NCBI GenBank assembly: GCA_000433875.1
Contig: HF993347.1
Span: 1-64,000 of the forward strand
Origin: Firmicutes bacterium CAG:884
GTDB lineage: Bacteria; Bacillota_I; Bacilli_A; RF39; UBA660
DNA: 64,000 bases
Reading direction: 5' to 3'
Below, piece by piece: positions 38,784 to 48,000 of this stretch; the stretch's first letter is position 1; the number at the start of each line of letters is the position of its first letter. The position numbers and the translations under genes were made by a program. The notes under the pieces were generated by a model. The model saw only the letters and a list, made by a program, of their open reading frames with translations, did no database searches and was not told where the DNA came from.

Positions 38784-39759
38784 AGAATATGAAGGACCAT
38801 TCATTCATACAAAAGAAACATACAAAAAAATAATGTTTAGTTACATAATAACATTCGTGCCTTTCTTCGTATATAATTTCTATATGAATGGAATTATTAA
38901 ATGGCAAGCAAGCAAAAATATAAGTGACCTATTCTATCCTCTTATATTTACATTCTTACCACTATTACTAGTACTAATATTTGAAACAATATATAAAATG
39001 ATATTTATAAAAAATCAAACATTTAAAAATTATCTAAAAGAAAACTTTTCAATATTCAGTATACTATTTTTTCCATTCTTATTAAAAATAAATACCCCAT
39101 TATACATAATAATATTATCTGTAATATTAGGATATTTATTATATAAAATATTATTTAAAAAATGGTATAGTTTAACAATATTATCATATTTAATATATCT
39201 AATACTAGGACTATTAAACCCTAACTATTTAGAAATATTAAAAATATTACCAATAAATTATAACTATCTAGTAACAAGTAATGGTGGATTTATGAATCTA
39301 TTACTAAATGGATCAAACCTAATGTGTCCAATAATAACAATACTAGCATTTGTATATTTATATATAAAAAAAGATAATAAATATCAAATAACATTATCAG
39401 CATTAATAACAATACTATTTATAACAACTATAATAGGATTATTAAACAAAAGTATCTGGTTTCCCCTTTATTTTATATTAACAGGCGGAACCCTATTTAT
39501 AACAACAATACTTGCAAGTGACTTTTATAGTCCAGCAACAAAAGGCGGTAAAATAATGTATGGTGCATTAATAGGATTACTAATAATCTTAATCCGCTTT
39601 ATATCAAACTATAATATCGCACCATTTAGTATATTTATTGCAAATACATTTACCTTTGCACTCGATTATATAAACGAGTTCTTAAACAAAAAAATAATAT
39701 ATTTAACATATACACTCTTAGTAATACTAGAAATAGTATTAATAACAATATTTATATAA
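38770..39759 (+). CDS. rnfD: RnfD-like membrane protein, apparently lacking the flavin site
   Basis: 329 residues, about nine to ten helices. The EGPFIHTKETYKKIM start and the late ILASDFYSPATKGGKIMYG block are the conserved RnfD/NqrB features. The loop that in RnfD carries the Ser-Gly-Ala-Thr covalent FMN site reads NYLVTSNGGFMNLLLNGSN here, with no SGAT. It overlaps rnfC by 14 bases. It may be a degenerate or repurposed pair. Confidence 0.75.
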   Translation: MKEFKEYEGPFIHTKETYKKIMFSYIITFVPFFVYNFYMNGIIKWQASKNISDLFYPLIFTFLPLLLVLIFETIYKMIFIKNQTFKNYLKENFSIFSILFFPFLLKINTPLYIIILSVILGYLLYKILFKKWYSLTILSYLIYLILGLLNPNYLEILKILPINYNYLVTSNGGFMNLLLNGSNLMCPIITILAFVYLYIKKDNKYQITLSALITILFITTIIGLLNKSIWFPLYFILTGGTLFITTILASDFYSPATKGGKIMYGALIGLLIILIRFISNYNIAPFSIFIANTFTFALDYINEFLNKKIIYLTYTLLVILEIVLITIFI

Positions 39760-39769
39760 GGAGGAAAAA

Positions 39770-40654
39770 ATGGAATTAATAATAGGATCACACGTATCAT
39801 TCACAAAAGAAACACAATTAGTCGGAAGTCTAAATGAAGCATTATCATATAAAGCAAATACATTTATGTTTTATACAGGCGCTCCGCAAAATACAAATAG
39901 ATGTAAAATAGATGAAGAATTAACAAAATTCGCCCATAAAAAAATGCAAGAAAATAATATTGATATTAATAATATTGTTATTCACGCACCATATATTATA
40001 AACCTTGCAAACGAAGCAAATATGATATTTAATATAAAATTTTTACAAGATGAAATTGATAGAGCCACAAGTTTAAATGTAAACAAAATTGTTCTTCACC
40101 CCGGAAGTCATATTGGCAAAGGAAATACAAATGGTATAAATAATATAATTACATCCTTAAATCAAGTAAACTTTAAAAATGTAAAAATCTTACTTGAAAC
40201 AATGGCCGGAAAAGGAACTGAATGTGGAATATCAATAAACGAATTAAAAACAATAATTGATGGCATTAAAGATAAAGAACATATTGGTGTATGTTTAGAT
40301 ACCTGCCACTTAAACGATTCAGGAATTGACATAAGCAAATTTGATGAATATTTAGAAGAATTTGATAAAGAAATTGGCATAAATAAAATAGGATGTATTC
40401 ATATAAATGACAGTAAAAATCCCATAAACTCACATAAAGATAGACACGAAAATATCGGATTTGGAACAATTGGTTTTGATAATTTAATAAAAGTTATTTA
40501 TAATGAAAAATTAGAAAATATACCAAAAATATTAGAAACACCTTACATTGAAAAAAAGCCTCCATATAAAGAGGAAATTGCAATGATAAGAAAAAAAGAA
40601 TTTAATAATAATTTAATAAACGAAATTACAAATAATTCCCGTAGCGCATCTTAA
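39770..40654 (+). CDS. nfo: Endonuclease IV
   Basis: 294 residues, usual length. Metal-site blocks are present: IGSHVSF, VIHAPYIINLA, VLHPGSHIG, ILLETMAGKG, CLDTCHLNDSG, HINDSKNP and HKDRHENIGFG, with the final ILETPY. It cuts DNA at abasic sites. AAGGAGG precedes the ATG. It follows the RnfD-like gene by 10 bases, and its 3' end overlaps a convergent small gene. Confidence 0.97.
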   Translation: MELIIGSHVSFTKETQLVGSLNEALSYKANTFMFYTGAPQNTNRCKIDEELTKFAHKKMQENNIDINNIVIHAPYIINLANEANMIFNIKFLQDEIDRATSLNVNKIVLHPGSHIGKGNTNGINNIITSLNQVNFKNVKILLETMAGKGTECGISINELKTIIDGIKDKEHIGVCLDTCHLNDSGIDISKFDEYLEEFDKEIGINKIGCIHINDSKNPINSHKDRHENIGFGTIGFDNLIKVIYNEKLENIPKILETPYIEKKPPYKEEIAMIRKKEFNNNLINEITNNSRSAS

Positions 40655-40889
40655 AATCTAAATACAAATTTTCAGCTTTCGTAATCGTTTCCAAAGAAAA
40701 CTTACTTTTCATATCAGCAAAAATAAAATCAGGATTACCATATATAATTGTTTGGTATTCCTTTTTTATGACATTATAAATATATATAAGTTCCTCTTCA
40801 CTTAAATTAATACCATTTTTTAAAGCAAAATCATAAACATCACTCTTTTTCATATTATAAACATAACTATCAATAAGTTTTTTAATCAT
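40626..40889 (-). CDS. Small DUF2624-like protein
   Basis: About 87 residues from ATG 40889 (GGTGAT 3-4 bases upstream); the open frame extends to 40973 but without a ribosome site. The helical sequence with KKSDVYDFALKNGINLSEEE and a following YQTIIYGNPD stretch resembles DUF2624 proteins found near nfo in Bacillus. Function unknown. It overlaps the end of nfo by 29 bases on the opposite strand. Confidence 0.6.
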   Translation of the reverse strand: MIKKLIDSYVYNMKKSDVYDFALKNGINLSEEELIYIYNVIKKEYQTIIYGNPDFIFADMKSKFSLETITKAENLYLDFKMRYGNYL

Positions 40890-40956
40890 ATTATCACCAA
40901 TTAAATATATGTTGTATAATTTTAATAATGCATAATAAAATAATACTAGTGATACT

Positions 40957-42843
40957 ATGAAAAAAAGATTCAAAATAATTGGTATTATAATAATACTATC
41001 ATTTACACTTGTAATATATAAACTGGCTATTATTCAGCTAAAAGATAAACCAAAATATACTGAATATGTGTTTGAAAGTTCTCATAATTTTTGGTATGGA
41101 ACAAGTACACCACGCGGAAAAATATATGACCGAAATGGTAATATAATAGTTGATAATGAAGGAATAAAACAAGTCTATTATATCAAATCTCCAAAAAATA
41201 CAACAAAAAACGAAATAAAACTAGCTTATAACCTAGCAAATATCTTAGACATTGATTATACTACTCTATCAAAATATAATTTAAAAAAATTTTATTTATT
41301 AACTAAAGGATATATAAATAATTATAAAGATAAAATAGAAAATATAACTGATAAAGAATTAGAAATATTAAATGAAAAAGATAAAAAAGCAGCCTATATA
41401 TATTACCTGATGAATATTGGGTATTCATACGCACCAAAAACCATAAAAAAAGAAATAACTGATGAAGAATATACACGTATTATATCAGCAAACCTTGAAA
41501 ACATAAAAATTAATTATGATTGGAAAAGAAAATATAATTATTCATCACTAAAAAGTATTTTAGGAAATATATCAAGTATACCTTATGAAAATAAAAACTA
41601 TTACTTACAAAATGGTTATAATTTAGATGATAAAGTTGGTATAAGTTATATTGAAAAAAGTTATGAAAATATATTAAAAGGAAAGAAAAACAAATATGAA
41701 ATAAAAAATGGTAATATGATTTTAATAGAAACTGGAAATAAAGGAAATGATATATACTTAACAATTGATATTAATATTCAGGAATATTTAGAAAAGTTAT
41801 TAGAAGAAGAATTAATAAAAACAAAAAAAGAATATAATACAAAATACTTTAATAAAATATTTGTTGTTGTTTTAGAACCAAATACTGGTGATGTACTAGC
41901 TCTATCTGGAAAACAAATCGTAAAAGTCGGAAATAGCTATAAAGTCTATGATTATGCTCCTGGTACATTTCTAAATGCTTATACATCAGGATCAGTCGTA
42001 AAAGGAGCATCTCATATAGTTGGTTATAATACAAATAGTTTAAAAATAGGCGAAAAAAGAAATGATACCTGTTTAAAAATCGGTGAAATTAGCAAATGTT
42101 CTTGGACATATCTTGGCTATATTAATGATATTGATGCCTTAAAAATGTCATCAAACACCTATCAGTTTAGAACAGCAATCAATGTTGGCAAAGGAAAATA
42201 TACATATGGTAAAGCATTATCAATTGATAAAAATGCTTTTAATATATATAGAAAAGTATTTAATGATTTTGGCTTAGGAACAAAAACAGGAATTGATTTA
42301 GAAAATGAAAGTATTGGTTATGTTGGAACAAGCACCCTTCCAGGATTATTACTAGATTTATCAATTGGTCAATATGATACATATACCCCACTTCAATTAG
42401 CGCAATATATATCATCACTTGCAACCGGAAAAAGAATGAAAGTAAGATTAGTTAACAAAATAAGCGAGAATAAAGATATAAAAATTATAGATGAAGTTGA
42501 ATTAAATAAAATCGAAACAGAAAAAAAATATTTAGATAGAGTAAAGCTCGGATTCAAAGAAGTTGTAAGTAGTGGTTTAGGGTATGGTTATATGTATTAT
42601 AAAGGAGCTGGTAAAACTGGAACAGCCGAGTCATTTATTGATTCTGATAACGATGGAATAATTGATGCGCCAACAATAACTAAAACATTTGTCGGCTATT
42701 TTCCATATGATGAACCAAAATACGCCTACTCTATTGTCGCTCCTGACATATCATACGCATCAGGTTATGAAAGTAATATAACTCAAAGAATATCTTATAA
42801 TTTAACAAAAAAAATATATGAAATGTATCTTAAAAATACATAA
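40957..42843 (+). CDS. Class B penicillin-binding protein (transpeptidase)
   Basis: 628 residues. One N-terminal helix, the dimerisation-domain start TPRGKIYDRNGNIIVDN, then the transpeptidase domain with SVVK (the active-site SxxK, near residue 347), SSN (SxN) and KTGTAES (KTG). It crosslinks peptidoglycan during elongation, division or cortex formation. It lies just upstream of yabG, so a sporulation role is possible. Which of PBP2, FtsI or SpoVD it matches cannot be settled by eye. Confidence 0.9.
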   Translation: MKKRFKIIGIIIILSFTLVIYKLAIIQLKDKPKYTEYVFESSHNFWYGTSTPRGKIYDRNGNIIVDNEGIKQVYYIKSPKNTTKNEIKLAYNLANILDIDYTTLSKYNLKKFYLLTKGYINNYKDKIENITDKELEILNEKDKKAAYIYYLMNIGYSYAPKTIKKEITDEEYTRIISANLENIKINYDWKRKYNYSSLKSILGNISSIPYENKNYYLQNGYNLDDKVGISYIEKSYENILKGKKNKYEIKNGNMILIETGNKGNDIYLTIDINIQEYLEKLLEEELIKTKKEYNTKYFNKIFVVVLEPNTGDVLALSGKQIVKVGNSYKVYDYAPGTFLNAYTSGSVVKGASHIVGYNTNSLKIGEKRNDTCLKIGEISKCSWTYLGYINDIDALKMSSNTYQFRTAINVGKGKYTYGKALSIDKNAFNIYRKVFNDFGLGTKTGIDLENESIGYVGTSTLPGLLLDLSIGQYDTYTPLQLAQYISSLATGKRMKVRLVNKISENKDIKIIDEVELNKIETEKKYLDRVKLGFKEVVSSGLGYGYMYYKGAGKTGTAESFIDSDNDGIIDAPTITKTFVGYFPYDEPKYAYSIVAPDISYASGYESNITQRISYNLTKKIYEMYLKNT

Positions 42844-42852
42844 TTAATAAAC

Positions 42853-42878
42853 AATCACCATATAATTAAATGGTGATT
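42853..42878 (+). promoter_or_regulatory. Hairpin that pairs with the yabG ribosome site
   Basis: AATCACCA / TGGTGATT perfect 8-base stem with a 10-base loop. Its 3' arm contains GGTGA, the only ribosome site for yabG, whose ATG begins 5 bases later. It can also act as a weak terminator for the upstream gene. Confidence 0.55.
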
Positions 42879-42882
42879 TAAT

Positions 42883-43626
42883 ATGTTAAAAGAAGGAGAT
42901 TATGTAAGTAGATATTCTTATAATAATGATATTGTTTTTGTAATTGTAAAAATAGAAGACAATAACTATATTTTAAAAGGAGCGAATGAAAGATTAGTAG
43001 CAGATGCCCCAATAGAAGACTTAAAAAAAGAAGAAGGTCGTGGTGAAGAATTTGCAGCAAGAAAACCATCACTTGAAGAGCGCGAAGACTATTTTTATAT
43101 GCCAGGCAAAATATTGCACATAGATGCCGATTTAGATTATCTAAATAGATGTTTAAAATACTATAAGGAAGCAAGTATTTGGGCAACAGGAAAATGTATT
43201 AACGAAAATGAAATAAAATTTAAAATAAAAGATCTAATAACTGAATTCAATCCTAATATTGTTGTTATAACCGGTCATGATGCTTATAATAAGCAAAAAA
43301 ACATCTACAAAAATAGCAAAAACTTTATTGAAGCCGTAAGAGAAGCAAGGAATTGTGAAAAAAGTCACGAAAAACTTATAATTATAGCAGGTGCTTGTCA
43401 ATCTGACTATGAAGAACTAATAAAAGCAGGCGCTAATTTTGCATCAAGCCCTAAAAGAATAAATATTCACGCTCTTGATCCGGCAATAATTGCAACCAAT
43501 ATAAGTATGTCAGATGCAACAAAAGAAATAAATCTTAAAGAAATACTTGATCACACTAAATACGGAAGTGATGGTATTGGCGGAATTATAACAAAAGGAA
43601 CTATGTATACGGGGTATCCACGATGA
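42883..43626 (+). CDS. yabG: Sporulation protease YabG
   Basis: 247 residues. The PGKILHIDADLDYLNRC stretch, VVITGHDAYNK, IIAGACQSDYEELI and ANFASSPKRINIHALDP are the YabG (peptidase U57) blocks. YabG trims coat proteins such as SpoIVA and YeeK during spore maturation. It begins right after a hairpin and overlaps veg by 4 bases, the Bacillus gene order. Confidence 0.9.
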   Translation: MLKEGDYVSRYSYNNDIVFVIVKIEDNNYILKGANERLVADAPIEDLKKEEGRGEEFAARKPSLEEREDYFYMPGKILHIDADLDYLNRCLKYYKEASIWATGKCINENEIKFKIKDLITEFNPNIVVITGHDAYNKQKNIYKNSKNFIEAVREARNCEKSHEKLIIIAGACQSDYEELIKAGANFASSPKRINIHALDPAIIATNISMSDATKEINLKEILDHTKYGSDGIGGIITKGTMYTGYPR

Positions 43627-43835
43627 TTGAAAATGTAAAAAACAACATTGAGGAATTAATTGGAAAAGAAGCAACAATAAAATATAGTTTGGGAAGAAAC
43701 AAATACGAAAAATATAGTGGAATTATTAAAGAAACATACAGTAAAATTTTTTTATTTGAAACAAACGGAATAAAAAAATCATTCTCTTATGCTGATGTAT
43801 TAACAAAAAATGTTAAAATAAGTATAAAAACTTAA
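43623..43835 (+). CDS. veg: Veg protein
   Basis: 70 residues. GKEATIKYSLGRNKYEKYSG and the SFSYADVLTKNVKI end are typical Veg. In Bacillus subtilis Veg boosts biofilm matrix genes by acting against SinR. The start overlaps the yabG stop as ATGA. A link to the TasA/SipW operon in this window is suggestive only. Confidence 0.88.
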   Translation: MIENVKNNIEELIGKEATIKYSLGRNKYEKYSGIIKETYSKIFLFETNGIKKSFSYADVLTKNVKISIKT

Positions 43836-43873
43836 TAATTTTGTACTAATTTATCCTAATTTACAAAAAACAA

Positions 43874-43902
43874 TTGCCTTTTTTTCCCATTTTTGATATA
43901 TT
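43874..43902 (+). promoter_or_regulatory. Probable spoVG promoter
   Basis: TTGCCT (43874-43879), 17 bases, TATATT (43897-43902), about 46 bases before the spoVG ATG. Confidence 0.55.
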
Positions 43903-43948
43903 ATTATTGTATAGGATACTAATCCATACTTGGAGGGAGAGATAATCA

Positions 43949-44245
43949 ATGGAAATAACAGAAGTAAATGTATACCTTGCTAAAGAGGATAATCCAAAAT
44001 TAAAAGCTTTTGCAGAAGTAAAAATTAATAATGGATTAAGAATTACAGGAATGCGCATTATTAATGGTAAAAATGGATTATTCGTAGCAATGCCAGATCG
44101 CAGAGAAAACAGAAGAGAAGAAGGAGAAGAAGGATATCAAAAACATCACGATATCGTCCATCCATTGAATCAAGAAGTTAGAGATATGTTCACAAAAGCA
44201 ATCTTAGATAAATACTACGAAGAAGTTGAAAAAGCAAATGAATAA
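43949..44245 (+). CDS. spoVG: SpoVG RNA/DNA-binding regulator
   Basis: 98 residues. MEITEVNVYL start, KAFAEVKINNGLRITGMRI, the GKNGLFVAMPDRR block and HDIVHPLNQEVRD match SpoVG. It is a conserved small regulator that binds nucleic acid and affects septation, sporulation and virulence genes. GGAGGGAG precedes the ATG. Confidence 0.96.
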   Translation: MEITEVNVYLAKEDNPKLKAFAEVKINNGLRITGMRIINGKNGLFVAMPDRRENRREEGEEGYQKHHDIVHPLNQEVRDMFTKAILDKYYEEVEKANE

Positions 44246-44266
44246 GGACTATAAGTCCTTTTTTTT
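44244..44266 (+). terminator. spoVG terminator
   Basis: AAGGACT / AGTCCTT stem (44244-44250, 44254-44260) with a 3-base loop and T8 following; its 5' arm starts at the spoVG stop codon. Confidence 0.85.
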
Positions 44267-44293
44267 ATAAAAAAATTCCTATTTCTAGGAATT
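44267..44293 (-). terminator. Terminator at the 3' end of the type IV locus
   Basis: AATTCCTA / TAGGAATT stem (44274-44281, 44286-44293) with a GAAA loop on the minus strand, then T7. Confidence 0.8.
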
Positions 44294-45023
44294 AAAACTT
44301 ATTTCTGTTTTCATATACTTTCTTTACATAAACATACATAAAGTATCCAATAACAACTAAAACTAAAAATATAATAACTAAATATACAATAGTCATATTA
44401 ACCTTTGTTCCAATTGTTTTCATATTTAAAGCATAAACATCATTTGAATTATACTTTAATAATATTTCTTTTTCTTTAGTATCTTTATCTATATACCAAG
44501 TATAGATATTTTTATTTTTATCAACACTATCAGCATTATTTTCGATAACTTTATAAGGAAGTTCAACATTAATTGTACTATCCTCTATAACCATTCCAAG
44601 CATTTCATATCTTTCTTCTACTTTTGAACGATTTAAACCTTTAGCATTTATAGTAACAATATTATTATCAACATCGACACTAAAATCATCATATATATAC
44701 TTAATTAATAAATTGTAATTATAAGAAGTTGGTCCATCATATTTTCTTGATACTCTAACACCTTCATAGTTTTTAGAAACGATATCAGTCATTTTATAAT
44801 TTGAATAGCCAAGCTTATTTAAATAACTATAAGCATCAGCTCTTAAATCAGCACCAAAATCAAAAGTAGTTTCACCAAGTTCATCTTTAGCAGTAGATCC
44901 GCCAGGAAAATACTGAGCTAAATCAGCACTTTCAACAAACTTATTATCATTAGTAATTTTCAAACTATAATCAATTTTACAGCCTGTAAGAAGAAGGCAT
45001 AAAATAACTATTATTATTTTCAT
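44292..45023 (-). CDS. Lipoprotein with C-terminal membrane helix (LppM-like)
   Basis: 243 residues. A short lipoprotein signal with lipobox LLTGC (Cys at about 15), an extracellular domain that resembles the LppM fold (early DYSLKITNDNKFV strand, then ITINAKGLNRSK), and a C-terminal helix (MTIVYLVIIFLVLVVIGYFMYVYV) with a basic tail. It overlaps the 1419-residue hydrolase gene by 4 bases, so it belongs to the type IV locus and may be a channel accessory. The LppM comparison is tentative. Confidence 0.65.
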   Translation of the reverse strand: MKIIIVILCLLLTGCKIDYSLKITNDNKFVESADLAQYFPGGSTAKDELGETTFDFGADLRADAYSYLNKLGYSNYKMTDIVSKNYEGVRVSRKYDGPTSYNYNLLIKYIYDDFSVDVDNNIVTINAKGLNRSKVEERYEMLGMVIEDSTINVELPYKVIENNADSVDKNKNIYTWYIDKDTKEKEILLKYNSNDVYALNMKTIGTKVNMTIVYLVIIFLVLVVIGYFMYVYVKKVYENRNKF

Positions 45024-48000
45024 TTCAAATATCCCCTCTTCTCTATTTCAGACATTCTTATAACACTTGTAAATGAATGCTTGCCATCGCTTTCATATCT
45101 TCCTGTATCAATATTTATTGTTGAATATTTAACACCAGGATCACCACCTGAGCAATGAAGTATAACTATTGTTCTATTTTGTAAATCAACTTTATAAACA
45201 ATACCGATATGTGAATATTTTTGCGGTTCGGTTTCACCAGCATAAACGGTTCCTGATTTATGATATAAAACATCACCTGGATTAATTAGCCCGCTTTCAA
45301 CATATTTTGCAAGTGGTACACCATGTATTGGTTTATCATTTTCTTTATCAAATTCAACATAACAAGATTCTCCATTTTCACCACAAGTTAATTTCTTTTT
45401 TTCAATATATTCTTGCATAAATTGATATGTAAAGCCTCTAAACTTATGTTCTGTAGCATAATCATTAGGGAATGTAAAGTATCCATTAATAAATGCCCAT
45501 CTTATATATTCGACACAATCAAGACCTATTTTTGGAAATCTTTCATACCTAGGATTAGTTTCTTGTTGACCCCAATTAGGATTAACACCAAGTTGACGCC
45601 ACATACCACCTAATTGATAAGGTAAATTTATATCTTTTGTTTCATTACTATGAACATATAACCAATAAGCAGCAGCAAGTACACCTTGTAATGTTCCTTT
45701 TCCATTAGCAGCAACATATTGTTCAAGAGATTGATTTAAAGCACCAGCCATTGCATTAAATGATGAAGGATCACCAGAAATGTTTCCATCTTTATCTTTA
45801 ATCGCACCAATTGTATTCATATTACGCCAAGAAGTAGCATTAAAATTTTCGCCATAAAAGAATTTTAATAATTCATATTGGTCAACAAAATACCAATTGT
45901 TTGCAAGATAAGATGCAACATTATATACAAGCCCTACATTTCCAGATATAGTATAATTTGCAAAATTATCATCATACGGAATCATAACTTTGTGAGTATC
46001 ATCATTATATAAATATCCAAGTTCATATGTAATAATTTTATTTCCTTTTGACTCCTTTACAGTTCCATCTTTACCAACATAAGTATATTCGGTTGGTGTA
46101 ATATAACCATCAGCATCAACTAATAACTGTTCCTTAGTTGCATTGATAGCATCATATATTTCTTTACTTTCAGTATATGTATAATTATATTGTCCAGATG
46201 CATCTAATGTTTTGGTACCCCAACTAGTATTATTTAAAGCCCAAGTTCTTGCAGAAATAGCCATCGCATTTAAAAGATTTTTATTAACATTTAATCCCAC
46301 ATTATATTGAATTAACCCAGCAACATAAAAATCAACAGGAACTCTTATTGTTAAATGGCCTTTAACAGGAAGAGTAACTACACCAGTACAGCAATCAGTA
46401 TAATTTGCTTCATATTCAGTTTGATCATCTAATAACTTTAACGGCGTTACTAAATTAATTAAATTATATTTACTTGTTTCCTCAGGATCATAGAAATAAT
46501 GTAATATTTGTTCATAATTCCAACCAAATTTATTTGCATAAACATCGGCTAAAACTTGTGACATTCCTCTATTGTGACCAGTAAAGTTTGAATAATCTTC
46601 TTCAGGATTATCTGTGTGACCGATATCAACACGACCTTCCTTAATTTCACTAGGCGCAACTGGAATTGTCCTAAATGTATTATTTGCTTTTTCGTGCGGT
46701 AATATATTAACACTTATTGTTGAACAATCCCCAACAATACTCTTTACATTTGCTTGATTTCTAAATTGTCTTGGAACAGATGTTGAACCACAATAATAAG
46801 GCGTTCCACCATTTTTACACTTACTTGCGGCCTTTTGCGCTTGTGCGGATCCATCCTTACTAGGATTAGCAGCCATTCCAACTTTTTTATCATCATCCCC
46901 GTGACTTGCAGAACGACAAGTAACTTTACTACGACTTACATCATAATAAGGTACAAATTTGTCTACTTGTATATGAGTAACAGGATCATAAACTATTGGA
47001 TTAGTACATATATATACACCTTCACAAGGGAAACTTGCATATTCTGTAAAATGTAATCCATAAGAATAAGATATTAGCATACCAGCTGTTTCTCTAGCAG
47101 CAAGCATATTAATTATATCATCACGATTTTTTGTAGTATCAATCTTAAAGTGTGTTTGGAAATCTTCACTATTTGGAACAATTTCACCAGAAGTACAATA
47201 TTTTGTTCTATGAACATACTCATTTCGAGCAGCTATAGCCTGAGCTTTTAAAGCTTCAAAATTAGATCCAGTTGACATTTCATGACTAACAACGCCGGCT
47301 ACATAAGTTTCCAAATCCATAGTTGAATATGGACCACTATAAGCATCCTCACCATCATATACTTTAACTACACACTCATTTTTATTTGTAAAAGTATAAC
47401 TAGGATATACAGAATATAGATATTCTTTTAAAGATTTAGGTTCATATGTAAGAATAGATACCCCATCACATTGCGCAAATAAAAGTGAAGGATCATATCG
47501 TTTATTTCCAGAGACTAATTGATAATGTAAGTGATAACCAGATGAACATCCAGTTGTTCCTTCAACACCAATTTTTTGTCCTTTCGTAACCTTTTCTCCA
47601 GGTTTAACACTAATGCTTTCCATATGCATATAGTATGAATAATATGTTTTACCGCCTAATTCGTGCTTTATACGAACGTAATTACCATTACTTCTACTAT
47701 CCATTTTTCCACTTGAATCAACACAAGCTCCACCATTCCATTGATTAAAAATGTTAGGAATGCCATCTACTACTACATCAACAACTCCATCATAAACAGC
47801 TATTAAAGTTCTATCGTTAGCATAAGCATCAATTGCATAATGGGAATAGCCATTTCTATTAGCAGTAAATTGACTTGAAATACTACATTTAGCATTTAAA
47901 TTAAATGGTGAAGTAAAGTTTTGTTTAACTTCTTCTGGTAATTGATATTCTGTTTGCGTTGTTGTTAGCGAATCACCATTAGAAAAATTAATTGTATCAA

